Source: CAZFYZ01 sp964523735 (lineage in GTDB: Bacteria; Armatimonadota; UBA5829). Taken from it: a DNA stretch of 16,183 nt. A program made the translations under genes and the position numbers. Of this stretch, positions 1-6,405 are shown one piece after another (within the stretch, counting starts at the first letter, position 1; every line of letters begins with the position of its first letter). The notes under the pieces are model-generated. The model saw nothing but the letters and a program-made list of their open reading frames with translations, was not told where the DNA came from and searched no databases. Location: the NCBI GenBank assembly GCA_964523735.1, contig CAZFYZ010000085.1, forward strand, positions 1 through 16,183, given 5' to 3'.

Positions 1-59
1 ACTAGATCAATGATGGCCCATCCGCGTCTCACGAATCTGCTCCCCCGGAACGGGCAGCG

Positions 60-1178
60 TTGGCGGTCTCCAGTCTGGCTGCTGAAGCCAAACAGGTAAG
101 AAGTAAGGTCAAGCGCCCGAAAGTCATCATTGTGCTCTTCGGGGGAGGGACGCGGTACAGCGAGTCGATCGGCGACCCGACACACAAGTACATCCCTCAC
201 CTCTGGAACGATATGGTCCCGCGCGGGACGCTCTTCACCGACATGAGGGTCGAGCACAAGGTCGTTCACCCAAACAGCGCAGGATCCATCGTGACAGGCC
301 ACTGGGAGTGGGATGATCTGGACTGGTCCCGGCCAGTGGCCAACCCCACGATCTTCGAGATATACCGCAAGCAGCGCAAGGCGCCCGACACCAAGGCTTG
401 GGCATTCGTCTATGCCTCTATCCTCTCCGGGTCTGCACTGAGCCGAGCTCCGGACTACGGCAAGGCATTCGCTGCGAACACGATCGAGCCGCCTACGATC
501 AGCAGGGCTGCGGCGGAGAAGATGAACAAGCTGATGAACGAATCGGCCGCGACCGGATCGATCGATGCAGGGATCAGTGCGGCCCGAAAGTGCGCGGCGC
601 TAGCCCGGTCTGAGAGCACCATTGCGCGAGGGGGACTGCGATCAGACTCAGCCCGCCGCTTCCTCGATAGTGAGTACTCACGCTGGAGAAAGGCCAACGG
701 CAGCACAAGTCACGACGAGTTCCTCACAGACTGTGCCATAGCTTGCATGCGCAGGTTCTCCCCTGAGGTGATCACAGTCATGTATGGGGAGATCGATTGC
801 GCGCACTATGGGTCGTGGTCCAGGTACACCGAGGCAATCCAGCAAACGGACCGTCTGACATATCGGCTGTGGAAGGCAGTCCAAGAGCTTCCAGATTACA
901 GCGGGCAGACGCTAATGCTCATTCTGCCGGATCATGGCAGAGAACTAGAGCGCGCCGGCGGATCGGGCTTCATCCACCACAGCGACTTCTACACCAACAC
1001 GGGTGCGGACGCGGGCTGCAGGCGAGTCTGGATGCTTGCCCTGGGACCTGATGTCAAACCCGGCAAGACAGTATCGCGCAGAGTCCCAATCACGGCAGTG
1101 GCAGCCACAGCTCTGCATCATTTGGAGTTGAGCTCTCCTCCTGGATCCGAGGCATCCATCCTGAGTCTTACGAGGTAG
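60..1178 (+). CDS. Alkaline phosphatase/sulfatase-superfamily hydrolase
   Basis: This 372-residue protein has the order of motifs of the alkaline phosphatase/sulfatase superfamily. FGGGTR at residues 27-32 is where the first metal ligands and nucleophile normally lie. NSAGSIVTGHW (72-82) resembles the sulfatase 'S-x-x-TG' segment. EIDCAH (244-249) supplies D246 and H249, PDHG (290-293) supplies D291 and H292, and HHSD (306-309) gives a further His. These are the expected second-half metal ligands. It probably hydrolyses a phosphate or sulfate ester; the substrate is unknown. The usual Asp near the N-terminus is replaced by Gly in FGGGT, with Thr31 as a possible nucleophile. The start is uncertain: TTG at 60 is the only conventional codon near the 5' end of the frame, which opens after a stop at 3-5. 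The segment ALAVSSLAAEA looks like the hydrophobic end of an export signal, so the real N-terminus may be missing or frameshifted. It converges on bacterioferritin with an 18-nt gap. Confidence 0.72.
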   Translation: MAVSSLAAEAKQVRSKVKRPKVIIVLFGGGTRYSESIGDPTHKYIPHLWNDMVPRGTLFTDMRVEHKVVHPNSAGSIVTGHWEWDDLDWSRPVANPTIFEIYRKQRKAPDTKAWAFVYASILSGSALSRAPDYGKAFAANTIEPPTISRAAAEKMNKLMNESAATGSIDAGISAARKCAALARSESTIARGGLRSDSARRFLDSEYSRWRKANGSTSHDEFLTDCAIACMRRFSPEVITVMYGEIDCAHYGSWSRYTEAIQQTDRLTYRLWKAVQELPDYSGQTLMLILPDHGRELERAGGSGFIHHSDFYTNTGADAGCRRVWMLALGPDVKPGKTVSRRVPITAVAATALHHLELSSPPGSEASILSLTR

Positions 1179-1196
1179 CCTGCCGAACCACGGATC

Positions 1197-1664
1197 TCAG
1201 TATATCTGTTGCGCCAGGTAGTTCTCGACGCCTATCTGCTCGATCTCATCCTGCTGGGCTTCGATCCAGTCGATGTGGTCCTCTTCGTCCTTAAGGATCG
1301 ACTTCAGGATCTCCGCCGTGCCGTCGTCGTTGACCTCTCGGGCCACTTTGATGGCGTCGTTGTAGCCTACTACGGCGCCGGCCTCCAGGTTCAGGTCGCT
1401 CTCGTGCATTTTGGGCACGGTGGAGCCGATCTTGATCTCGTTCAGATTGCTGACGACTGGCATGCCCTCGAGGTAGAGGATGCGCTGGATGAGCGTCTCA
1501 GCGTGTCTCATTTCTACTATCGCGCGCTTCTCGATGGCGTCGTCCAGACGCGTGTACTTCCAGTTCTCGCACATTTCGGCATGGACCATGTACTGGTTGA
1601 TCGCGGTAAGCTCTTCCGTCAGTCGGTCGTTGAGAAGTTCGATAACTCTGTCGTTGCCTTTCAT
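1197..1664 (-). CDS. bfr: Bacterioferritin
   Basis: This 155-residue protein is a full-length bacterioferritin that stores iron as a ferric mineral inside a 24-subunit cytoplasmic shell. Every ferroxidase ligand of the family is in register: E18, E51, H54, E94, E127 and H130. M52, the residue that ligates heme at the subunit interface in E. coli Bfr, is also kept, so it is a heme-type bacterioferritin rather than a plain ferritin. The start at 1664 is fixed by the family N-terminus MKGN and by a strong Shine-Dalgarno GGGAGGTG just upstream (complement of about 1668-1677). It is the last gene of the minus-strand series, 55 nt after the rhomboid-TPR stop, so it may be read from that transcript. 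No iron-responsive site was recognised. Confidence 0.96.
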   Translation of the reverse strand: MKGNDRVIELLNDRLTEELTAINQYMVHAEMCENWKYTRLDDAIEKRAIVEMRHAETLIQRILYLEGMPVVSNLNEIKIGSTVPKMHESDLNLEAGAVVGYNDAIKVAREVNDDGTAEILKSILKDEEDHIDWIEAQQDEIEQIGVENYLAQQIY

Positions 1665-1719
1665 GCAGCACCTCCCAGGGGATTCGAGGTGTGCTTACCC
1701 GCCAGAGGCTGAGGTCAAA

Positions 1720-2919
1720 CTAGGGCGCCATTTGCTCCCGTGCCCTCTGAAGCGTCTCGGTCGCAAAGCCGCGCCACTCGCTCTTAGGGTATCTATCCAG
1801 GAAGCCGGCGAGAGTCTCAAAGGCGGACTCGGGCGATTCGAGGGAGCTTAGCTGAAGCTGTCCGATCTTGAGAAGTGACATCTGCGCCTCCGGTGAGTCC
1901 GGCTCGCAGCAGGCAATCTCTCTGAATGCCGCCACGGCCTTCTCGATCTCGCCATCCTCCTCTAGATACGTCGCCAGCCGGAACCTGGTCGCCGGGCTCA
2001 AGGCGCTCGACGGCCAGAATCGCCGCATCTCATCGGCGACGGCCAGCGCGCGCTCCTCGTCCCCGCGAAGCACGTAGAGTTCGACGGCGACGGCGTAGCA
2101 TCGCAGCGATTCGTCCTCCTCCTGCAGAAGCGCCCATAGCCGCGCGATCTCCGCATGGGAGTCGGCGTTGTCGGGATCGTGTTTGAGGAGGGACTCATGG
2201 TTCTGGATCGCTTCGAGGAGATTCCCCTCCTCGTCGTGACGACGTGCCTGCTCGACCAGATACTCCCGCTCGCCCTGCAGCGCCATGTTGGCGAGCATCG
2301 CCACGATCATCCCGAACGCGAACCCTCCCAGGTGGCTCCAGTAGCCGATCTGCTTGAGGCCGATCCCGAGGAAGCTATCGCCGTAAAGGCCAACGATTCC
2401 CAGTGTGAGCTGCAGCCCAAGCCAGAGCGCTATCAGGAAGAGGGTCGGCAGCTCCATTCCGGCTATCCGAAACACTCTCCTGTGGAAGCGCACGGCGTAG
2501 AGGCCCATAACCCCGGCGACTGCTCCGGAGGCGCCGACCATCGCCCGGCTGGCGTAATGCGCGGGCATGATCGCCCACAGAGTCATCCCTGTATGAACCA
2601 GAGACGCGGCAAAGCAGGCCCCGATGTAGAACATCACATACTCCAGCTTGCCCATGGCGCGCTCAACCTGCCGGCCGAAGATGTAGAGCATGGACATGTT
2701 GAGCGCCAGGTGGATCCAGCCGTCGTGGATGAACGTGGAGGTGAGGAGCTTGCCGACTTTGACCTGGTCNNNNNNNNNNACGGAGACATAAGCCTCGTAA
2801 TAGGTCATATCGCGCCGGGCGGCGTAGGTGGCAAGGCAGTTGATCACGATGATCCCGATCGTGACGACCGGCACCCGCTGGAACAGATCGATCGCTTTTG
2901 CCGAGGCCTTTGAAACCAT
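1720..2919 (-). CDS. Rhomboid intramembrane serine protease with C-terminal TPR repeats
   Basis: This is a fusion of about 399 residues. Residues 17-215 form a multi-helix rhomboid membrane domain that cleaves transmembrane proteins within the bilayer. HLALN (70-74) matches the oxyanion-site HxxxN. GASG (129-132) carries the catalytic Ser131, and YWSHLGG carries the catalytic His196. The region from about residue 215 to 399 is soluble and helical, with TPR-like units (for example around 226-250, 258-300 and 316-345), likely for partner or substrate binding. A 10-N assembly gap at 2770-2779 removes part of the loop before the HxxxN helix; both flanks are in one frame if the gap length is 1 mod 3. 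The start at 2919 has no Shine-Dalgarno but a TATAAT ends 9 nt upstream, which suggests a leaderless message. Bacterioferritin follows after 55 nt. Confidence 0.9.
   Translation of the reverse strand: MVSKASAKAIDLFQRVPVVTIGIIVINCLATYAARRDMTYYEAYVSXXXXDQVKVGKLLTSTFIHDGWIHLALNMSMLYIFGRQVERAMGKLEYVMFYIGACFAASLVHTGMTLWAIMPAHYASRAMVGASGAVAGVMGLYAVRFHRRVFRIAGMELPTLFLIALWLGLQLTLGIVGLYGDSFLGIGLKQIGYWSHLGGFAFGMIVAMLANMALQGEREYLVEQARRHDEEGNLLEAIQNHESLLKHDPDNADSHAEIARLWALLQEEDESLRCYAVAVELYVLRGDEERALAVADEMRRFWPSSALSPATRFRLATYLEEDGEIEKAVAAFREIACCEPDSPEAQMSLLKIGQLQLSSLESPESAFETLAGFLDRYPKSEWRGFATETLQRAREQMAP
2770..2779. other. Assembly gap (10 N) inside the rhomboid gene
   Basis: A run of ten N interrupts the N-terminal part of the rhomboid gene. 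The protein stays in frame on both sides if ten is the true length, but ten is a common placeholder, so residues 47-50 are unknown in identity and number. Confidence 0.99.
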
Positions 2920-2928
2920 GGTAATCAG

Positions 2929-2934
2929 ATTATA
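2929..2934 (-). promoter_or_regulatory. -10 element (TATAAT) for the rhomboid gene
   Basis: The minus strand reads a consensus TATAAT here, ending 9 nt before the ATG at 2919. No clear -35 is present; TGTTCA lies 17 nt upstream (2957-2952), inside the short repeat. Transcription from this box would begin within about 3 nt of the start codon, giving a leaderless or near-leaderless mRNA. This agrees with the lack of a ribosome-binding site. Confidence 0.5.
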
Positions 2935-3020
2935 CAGTGAACAGTGGACAGTGAACAGGGTACAGTAAGCCCGCTGCCTCGCGCGGAGCTACTGTACCCT
3001 ATCACCTGTACCCTGTTCAC
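2935..3020. repeat. Short cagtgaacag/gggtacag repeats with inverted pairs
   Basis: Between the glycosidase-like and rhomboid genes lie iterated copies of a short motif. The plus strand has cagtgaacagtg then gacagtgaacagggtacag. A perfect 15-bp inverted pair joins gtgaacagggtacag (2951-2965) to its complement at 3006-3020. An 11-bp pair joins 2957-2967 to 2990-3000 around a 22-nt loop. On the minus strand, two tandem 14-15-base copies (gtgaacagggtacag, gtgatagggtacag) form the last ten codons of the upstream gene. No U-tract follows, so it is not a typical terminator. It resembles the intergenic micro-repeats that can be scattered many times through a genome; other copies cannot be checked here. 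Confidence 0.8.
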
Positions 3021-4608
3021 TCTCCAGCTCCGACTCCAGCGCTTTGACGATGTCGAGGAAGTCGAGCGTGATCACGTCACGGCCGATCGACAAGCGATAG
3101 GGGTTCCTGTGGGAGCCGTCAACGCTCTTGATCTCTCGATACAGGCCCAGCGCTCGTGACATGTGATCCAGGGCCTCTGCCGTTTCGCCGCGGCCGTGCG
3201 CAAGAGCAGCCTTGATTCGCTCGACATAGAACTCGCCAAGTCTGCCCATGCAGAACGCGTCACGAGCGAACGATGGCAGCTCCTTCTCACCCGAAGCGCT
3301 GCGCATGCCCTTCTCCCCCGCTGCGACAGCCTGTTCGGAGAGGTCCGTAAGCTCCTCGATCAGCTCGTCGGGGCCGTAAGCGTCCTCAGGGGTACCGGAT
3401 TCGAGATACTCCGCCAGACCCACGACTCTGTCGCCGGTGACGTCGGTCCACCAGGCACTGGAAGCGTCGCTCGGACGGAGCATATCTTCGATCGTCAGCA
3501 GGCGAGGCGTGTCCGCGCCACTGTCCACAACGGAGCAGAACTGCGGAAGCCAGCGGCCTGTTCTGCCGGGGTCAAAATAGATAGCGAGCAGTTCAAGAAT
3601 GCGAGAGCCCGCCTGGAATCCCGGAATCAGCCGGTGGTTGCGAAGAAGCCACTTGGGTTGGCCCTGCTGAAGCAGCCGCTCGACTCCGCTGCCGCCCCAC
3701 GCGCTATACCAAACCAGATCGCGCTGGAACTGGTGCTTGAAATAGGTATCGGATGACTTCGGCCAGATGGGAGGCGCAAGCGGCGCGAGGGATACGCCCT
3801 CACAGCCGAGATCAGTAAGATTCTCCAGAACGCCTTCCACGGTGTCGAACGAGAAGCTGGTCCACGGCTGAAAGTTGGAGGCTGTTGTCTCGGCAACCAC
3901 CCTCTCAGCGCCGACAGCCTCCACTGAACGAGTGAACATCGCGTCGGGGTTGGCATCCACCAGGTAATCGCCTGAGTACTTCACAGAGTAGTGCATCGGC
4001 CTGTCGCCCCGCCTTTTCAGCCCCGATGCAAGCGGATCGGTGTGATCCGACAGGCGCAGGTAGAGCGCGGCGTCTGGCCTCACGGCATCCAAGGCATCGA
4101 CGACAGCTTGTTGCACGAATCCAACTCTATACTGGGCTTCCACGTCGGCCGCGTCTACAACGATGCCCGCGAGATCCGGATAGGTCGAGAGCAGCTCGCG
4201 CACGCAGTGATGGGTGTACTCCAGGGCGACGTCCGTCGGCACGGGCGAATCCGACTGGGCTTCAGCCAACCGACCCGGATAGTGACCGCAGAAGAAACAC
4301 AGGTATGGCGCAATTTCATAGTCGAAGGCCGTCTCGAAGATCCAGTGGTGCATGCGCTGGTAGTCGCGCAACTGCTCTTCATCGATCACGGCGGCGTCAG
4401 GGTAATCCGGCAGATCGACCATGAACGGGAACGGGTGCGTGTTCGCGAGTATCATCGCGTTGAGTCCGCAGCCCGCCATAGCGCGGAACATCTTCTGCCA
4501 CACGCTCTTGTCGAAGAACCACTTGTTCTCGCGATACATCAGCCGCTCGTCGAACGCGCGATAGTCGCCGCTCGATACCGGATCCCATGTCCAGAAAGCT
4601 CTTAGCAT
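2989..4608 (-). CDS. Uncharacterised TIM-barrel glycoside-hydrolase-like protein
   Basis: This 539-residue protein has no signal peptide and no catalytic motif that I can assign with confidence. Its beginning, RAFWTWDP (residues 3-10), and the next 250 residues alternate predicted strands and helices, as in the (beta/alpha)8 barrels of alpha-glucuronidase-like (GH67-like) proteins of soil and planctomycete-type bacteria. Examples of strand-like stretches are GLNAMILANT, YEIAPYLCFFCG, AGIVVDAAD, ALYLRLSD and CEGVSLAPLAP. The C-terminal third is helical. Candidate acids lie in VVDAADVEAQ and LRLSDHTD but are unproven. The start at 4608 has AGGAGA overlapping the stop of the upstream phosphoesterase (6-nt gap), so the two are translationally linked. 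The last ten residues, SEQGTGDRVQ, come from the short repeat and are probably not part of the ancestral fold. A carbohydrate role is inference. Confidence 0.7.
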   Translation of the reverse strand: MLRAFWTWDPVSSGDYRAFDERLMYRENKWFFDKSVWQKMFRAMAGCGLNAMILANTHPFPFMVDLPDYPDAAVIDEEQLRDYQRMHHWIFETAFDYEIAPYLCFFCGHYPGRLAEAQSDSPVPTDVALEYTHHCVRELLSTYPDLAGIVVDAADVEAQYRVGFVQQAVVDALDAVRPDAALYLRLSDHTDPLASGLKRRGDRPMHYSVKYSGDYLVDANPDAMFTRSVEAVGAERVVAETTASNFQPWTSFSFDTVEGVLENLTDLGCEGVSLAPLAPPIWPKSSDTYFKHQFQRDLVWYSAWGGSGVERLLQQGQPKWLLRNHRLIPGFQAGSRILELLAIYFDPGRTGRWLPQFCSVVDSGADTPRLLTIEDMLRPSDASSAWWTDVTGDRVVGLAEYLESGTPEDAYGPDELIEELTDLSEQAVAAGEKGMRSASGEKELPSFARDAFCMGRLGEFYVERIKAALAHGRGETAEALDHMSRALGLYREIKSVDGSHRNPYRLSIGRDVITLDFLDIVKALESELESEQGTGDRVQ

Positions 4609-4614
4609 ATTCTC

Positions 4615-5535
4615 CTATTTCCCAACCAGGTCTATCACTGTTATCTCGGGCCGGCAGCAGAACCTGACCCTGGGAGCGCTGCCGCCCTCCATGCCGATCC
4701 CGCGGTTTACATACAGCCGACTATCCCCTATACGGTACATGCCCGCCTGATACCTGCCCACGAGCGCCCTATCGGGCAGAAGAGCGCCGAATAGAGGCAG
4801 CCGCACCTGCCCGCCGTGCGTGTGACCGGCCAAGATCAGATCCACGTTCTGACGAGCCACCGTTGGGAATTGCTCCGGCATGTGGCAGAGAACGATCTTG
4901 TAGAGCGAATCGGCCTCCCTCGTGGGCGGGGATAGGCTACCCTCGTTCCACGGCAGGCAACACATCGCCACCCGTGCGCCGCCGCGACCTTTGGCCACGG
5001 TCCAGTCTGACAGCAGCTTCGCCCCGCCCTCATGCACAGCCAACATGCTCTCGGCGGAGTCCCAATTGCCTTCGATGGCGTAGACCGGAGCGATACAGGT
5101 CAGCCGAGACGTCACCTGAGTCAGTTGGCGCAGGACCTGGGGATCGTCCAGATAAGTTTGATCGCCCGTGAGCACTATGATGTCGGGCTTCTGACGCTTG
5201 GTTAGCTCGATCATCCGCCTCTCTCGCGGGCCAAAGCTCTCGAGGTGGATATCAGAGATCTGGACGATGCGGATGCTTGCCCCAGAAGCGAGCCTTGGCG
5301 ACTTGATGGTGTGGTGGGTGACCTGCAGCCAGTTCGGCTCGATGCGGATGGCATCGACCATACAGAATGTCATCAGCGCAAGCAGCAGCGGCCAGATGAT
5401 CTTCGTCCGGCGCGAAACGCGTCTCCCCAACGCCAAGAATGCAACCAGCCGGAAGTTGGCGTAGACAACCGCCATTCCCACTGCAAAGAGAAACAGGCAG
5501 ACCGTAAGACGCACGCCAACCGAAGTGTCCATCAT
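4615..5535 (-). CDS. Membrane-anchored calcineurin-like metallophosphoesterase
   Basis: This 306-residue protein has two N-terminal hydrophobic helices (about residues 10-37 and 46-62) followed by a calcineurin-like phosphoesterase domain. The di-metal motifs are in order: SDIH (D95, H97), TGDQ (D125), GNWD (N157, D159), CHMPE (H218) and GHTHGGQ (H238, H240). The layout is that of the YkuE/YaeI/LpxG-type group, which act at the membrane on phospholipid or lipid A-like phosphoesters; the substrate here is unknown. The usual GNHD is GNWD, so the His normally placed as general acid is Trp158. The start is MM at 5535/5532 with a poor ribosome-binding site. It is the first gene of the minus-strand series and is followed after 6 nt by the glycosidase-like gene. 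Confidence 0.87.
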   Translation of the reverse strand: MMDTSVGVRLTVCLFLFAVGMAVVYANFRLVAFLALGRRVSRRTKIIWPLLLALMTFCMVDAIRIEPNWLQVTHHTIKSPRLASGASIRIVQISDIHLESFGPRERRMIELTKRQKPDIIVLTGDQTYLDDPQVLRQLTQVTSRLTCIAPVYAIEGNWDSAESMLAVHEGGAKLLSDWTVAKGRGGARVAMCCLPWNEGSLSPPTREADSLYKIVLCHMPEQFPTVARQNVDLILAGHTHGGQVRLPLFGALLPDRALVGRYQAGMYRIGDSRLYVNRGIGMEGGSAPRVRFCCRPEITVIDLVGK

Positions 5536-5599
5536 CTATTCATCTACCGAGTTGGCGGGTTGGTTGTTCCCTCACCATAGAACAGTGATCGTGTGGAAT

Positions 5600-5611
5600 G
5601 TGCCCGGGCAC
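5600..5611. promoter_or_regulatory. 12-bp perfect palindrome gtgcccgggcac, possible operator
   Basis: The palindrome lies 23 nt upstream of the -10 of the HTH-PIN cassette, between the divergent phosphoesterase and HTH genes. Antitoxin-type HTH proteins commonly bind such sites to repress their own operon. The assignment as operator is inference from position and symmetry. Confidence 0.35.
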
Positions 5612-5622
5612 CACTATTGTGG

Positions 5623-5640
5623 TATTATAGTAGTATAATA
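5623..5640. promoter_or_regulatory. Palindromic -10 region, TATAAT on both strands
   Basis: The sequence tattatagtagtataata is an inverted repeat with 7-bp arms and a 4-base centre. It holds TATAAT on the plus strand at 5634-5639, 41 nt before the HTH start, and TATAAT on the minus strand at 5629-5624, reading toward the phosphoesterase at 5535. No good -35 was found for either. A repressor bound to the palindrome would cover both boxes, so divergent autoregulated transcription is plausible. Confidence 0.45.
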
Positions 5641-5680
5641 GCGTCATAATCTTCGGTGATCAATGATGGAGGTACTTGGT

Positions 5681-6004
5681 ATGCCATCAAGAGTTTTGAC
5701 GATCCCACAAGCGGCTGAGAAGCTGCAGATGAACGCCGACATAGTGCGCGACTACCTGCGTCTGGGAAAGCTGCCTGGCAGGAAGGTCGGAAGAGCTTGG
5801 CGCGTGCTGGAGTCGGACATCGAGCACTGGATAAGCACCGGACAGGAGGAGCGCAAGAAGCAGTTCAGGTCGGCGCGTGGCCTGCTGAAGAGGTATTCCG
5901 GCGGGCTCACGAGCAAGGAAGTTGACGCAGCAAAGCAAGCAGAAGCCGAGATGGAAGAAGCCAAGCTGGCGAATGACGACACCAACGCAAGGAAGTGCGC
6001 GTGA
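5681..6004 (+). CDS. Excisionase/MerR-type HTH protein, probable antitoxin
   Basis: This 107-residue protein has an N-terminal HTH of the excisionase/helix-turn-helix-17 type (about residues 5-50): LTIPQAAEKLQM, then VRDYLRLGKLPGRKVGRAWRV, split here as a recognition helix and the basic wing. The trp-containing 'DIEHWI' end of the domain follows. The rest is a charged, probably helical tail (about 52-107), where PIN-partner antitoxins usually hold their toxin. The start is set at 5681 because GGAGGT (5668-5673) lies 7 nt upstream; an in-frame ATG at 5663 would place that site inside the gene. The stop overlaps the GTG of the PIN gene as GTGA, so the two are co-translated. It probably binds the palindromes upstream and represses the pair. 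Confidence 0.85.
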   Translation: MPSRVLTIPQAAEKLQMNADIVRDYLRLGKLPGRKVGRAWRVLESDIEHWISTGQEERKKQFRSARGLLKRYSGGLTSKEVDAAKQAEAEMEEAKLANDDTNARKCA

Positions 6005-6405
6005 ACCTCGTCTACGACTCAAACGTTCTGATCGCTTACCTGGAGGACGAAGTTGGCGCGGCGGAAGTGGAAGCGCTTCTCGTGGACGAGTCGCATCCCG
6101 GGTTCGTCCACGCGATCAACCTGTGCGAACTCTTCTATCACGTTCGTCGCAAGCTCGGCGAGGATGCCGCGCTGGAAGCCTATACCGCTGTCCAAGGGCT
6201 TGGCATTGAGATCCGTGAGGACCTCGACGAGGAGCTATGGCAGAGTGCGGGCCGTATCAAGGCTGACTTCTGCCGTGTCTCATTGGCGGATTGCCTGTGT
6301 GTGGCTCTTGCTGATCGGCTGGACGCAGAGATTGTCACAACAGACCGGCATGAGATCGAAGCGCTTGTCAGTGCAGGCGTGTGCCGCACTCACTTCATCA
6401 GGTGA
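6001..6405 (+). CDS. PIN-domain ribonuclease, probable VapC-like toxin
   Basis: This 134-residue PIN-domain protein has the four acidic residues of the family: D6 (VYDSNVLI), E43 (NLCELFY), D97 (SLADCLCVALA) and D115 (VTTDRHE). PIN toxins are Mg-dependent endoribonucleases that cleave tRNA, rRNA or mRNA when the antitoxin is lost. The GTG at 6001 is preferred over the GTG at 5995 because it overlaps the upstream stop (GTGA) and has AAGGAA about 5 nt upstream; the family N-terminus also begins at this point. Its 3' end overlaps that of the convergent ftcD by 8 bp (6398-6405). The pairing with a small HTH protein, the length and the coupling support a toxin-antitoxin module. The partner is excisionase-like rather than AbrB-like VapB. 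Confidence 0.88.
   Translation: MNLVYDSNVLIAYLEDEVGAAEVEALLVDESHPGFVHAINLCELFYHVRRKLGEDAALEAYTAVQGLGIEIREDLDEELWQSAGRIKADFCRVSLADCLCVALADRLDAEIVTTDRHEIEALVSAGVCRTHFIR

Noticed and set aside
1209..1712. Plus-strand 167-codon ORF opposite bacterioferritin
   Set aside because: It is the antisense shadow of a certain bfr gene with all ligands in place, and its own sequence has no family features.
2155..2913. Plus-strand 252-codon ORF across the rhomboid gene
   Set aside because: It is antisense to the rhomboid-TPR protein, which has the catalytic motifs; it crosses the N gap and has no recognisable domain.
2951..3020. Intrinsic terminator after the glycosidase-like gene
   Set aside because: The inverted repeats could fold, but there is no U-tract after either hairpin on the minus strand, so it is listed as a repeat.
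2935..3020. CRISPR-like repeats
   Set aside because: The repeated units are short and overlapping with no regular spacers, and no cas gene is in the window.
3991..4605. Plus-strand 204-codon ORF opposite the glycosidase-like gene
   Set aside because: It is antisense to a long gene with a good ribosome-binding site, and its composition (Arg, His, Val rich) is typical of a shadow frame.
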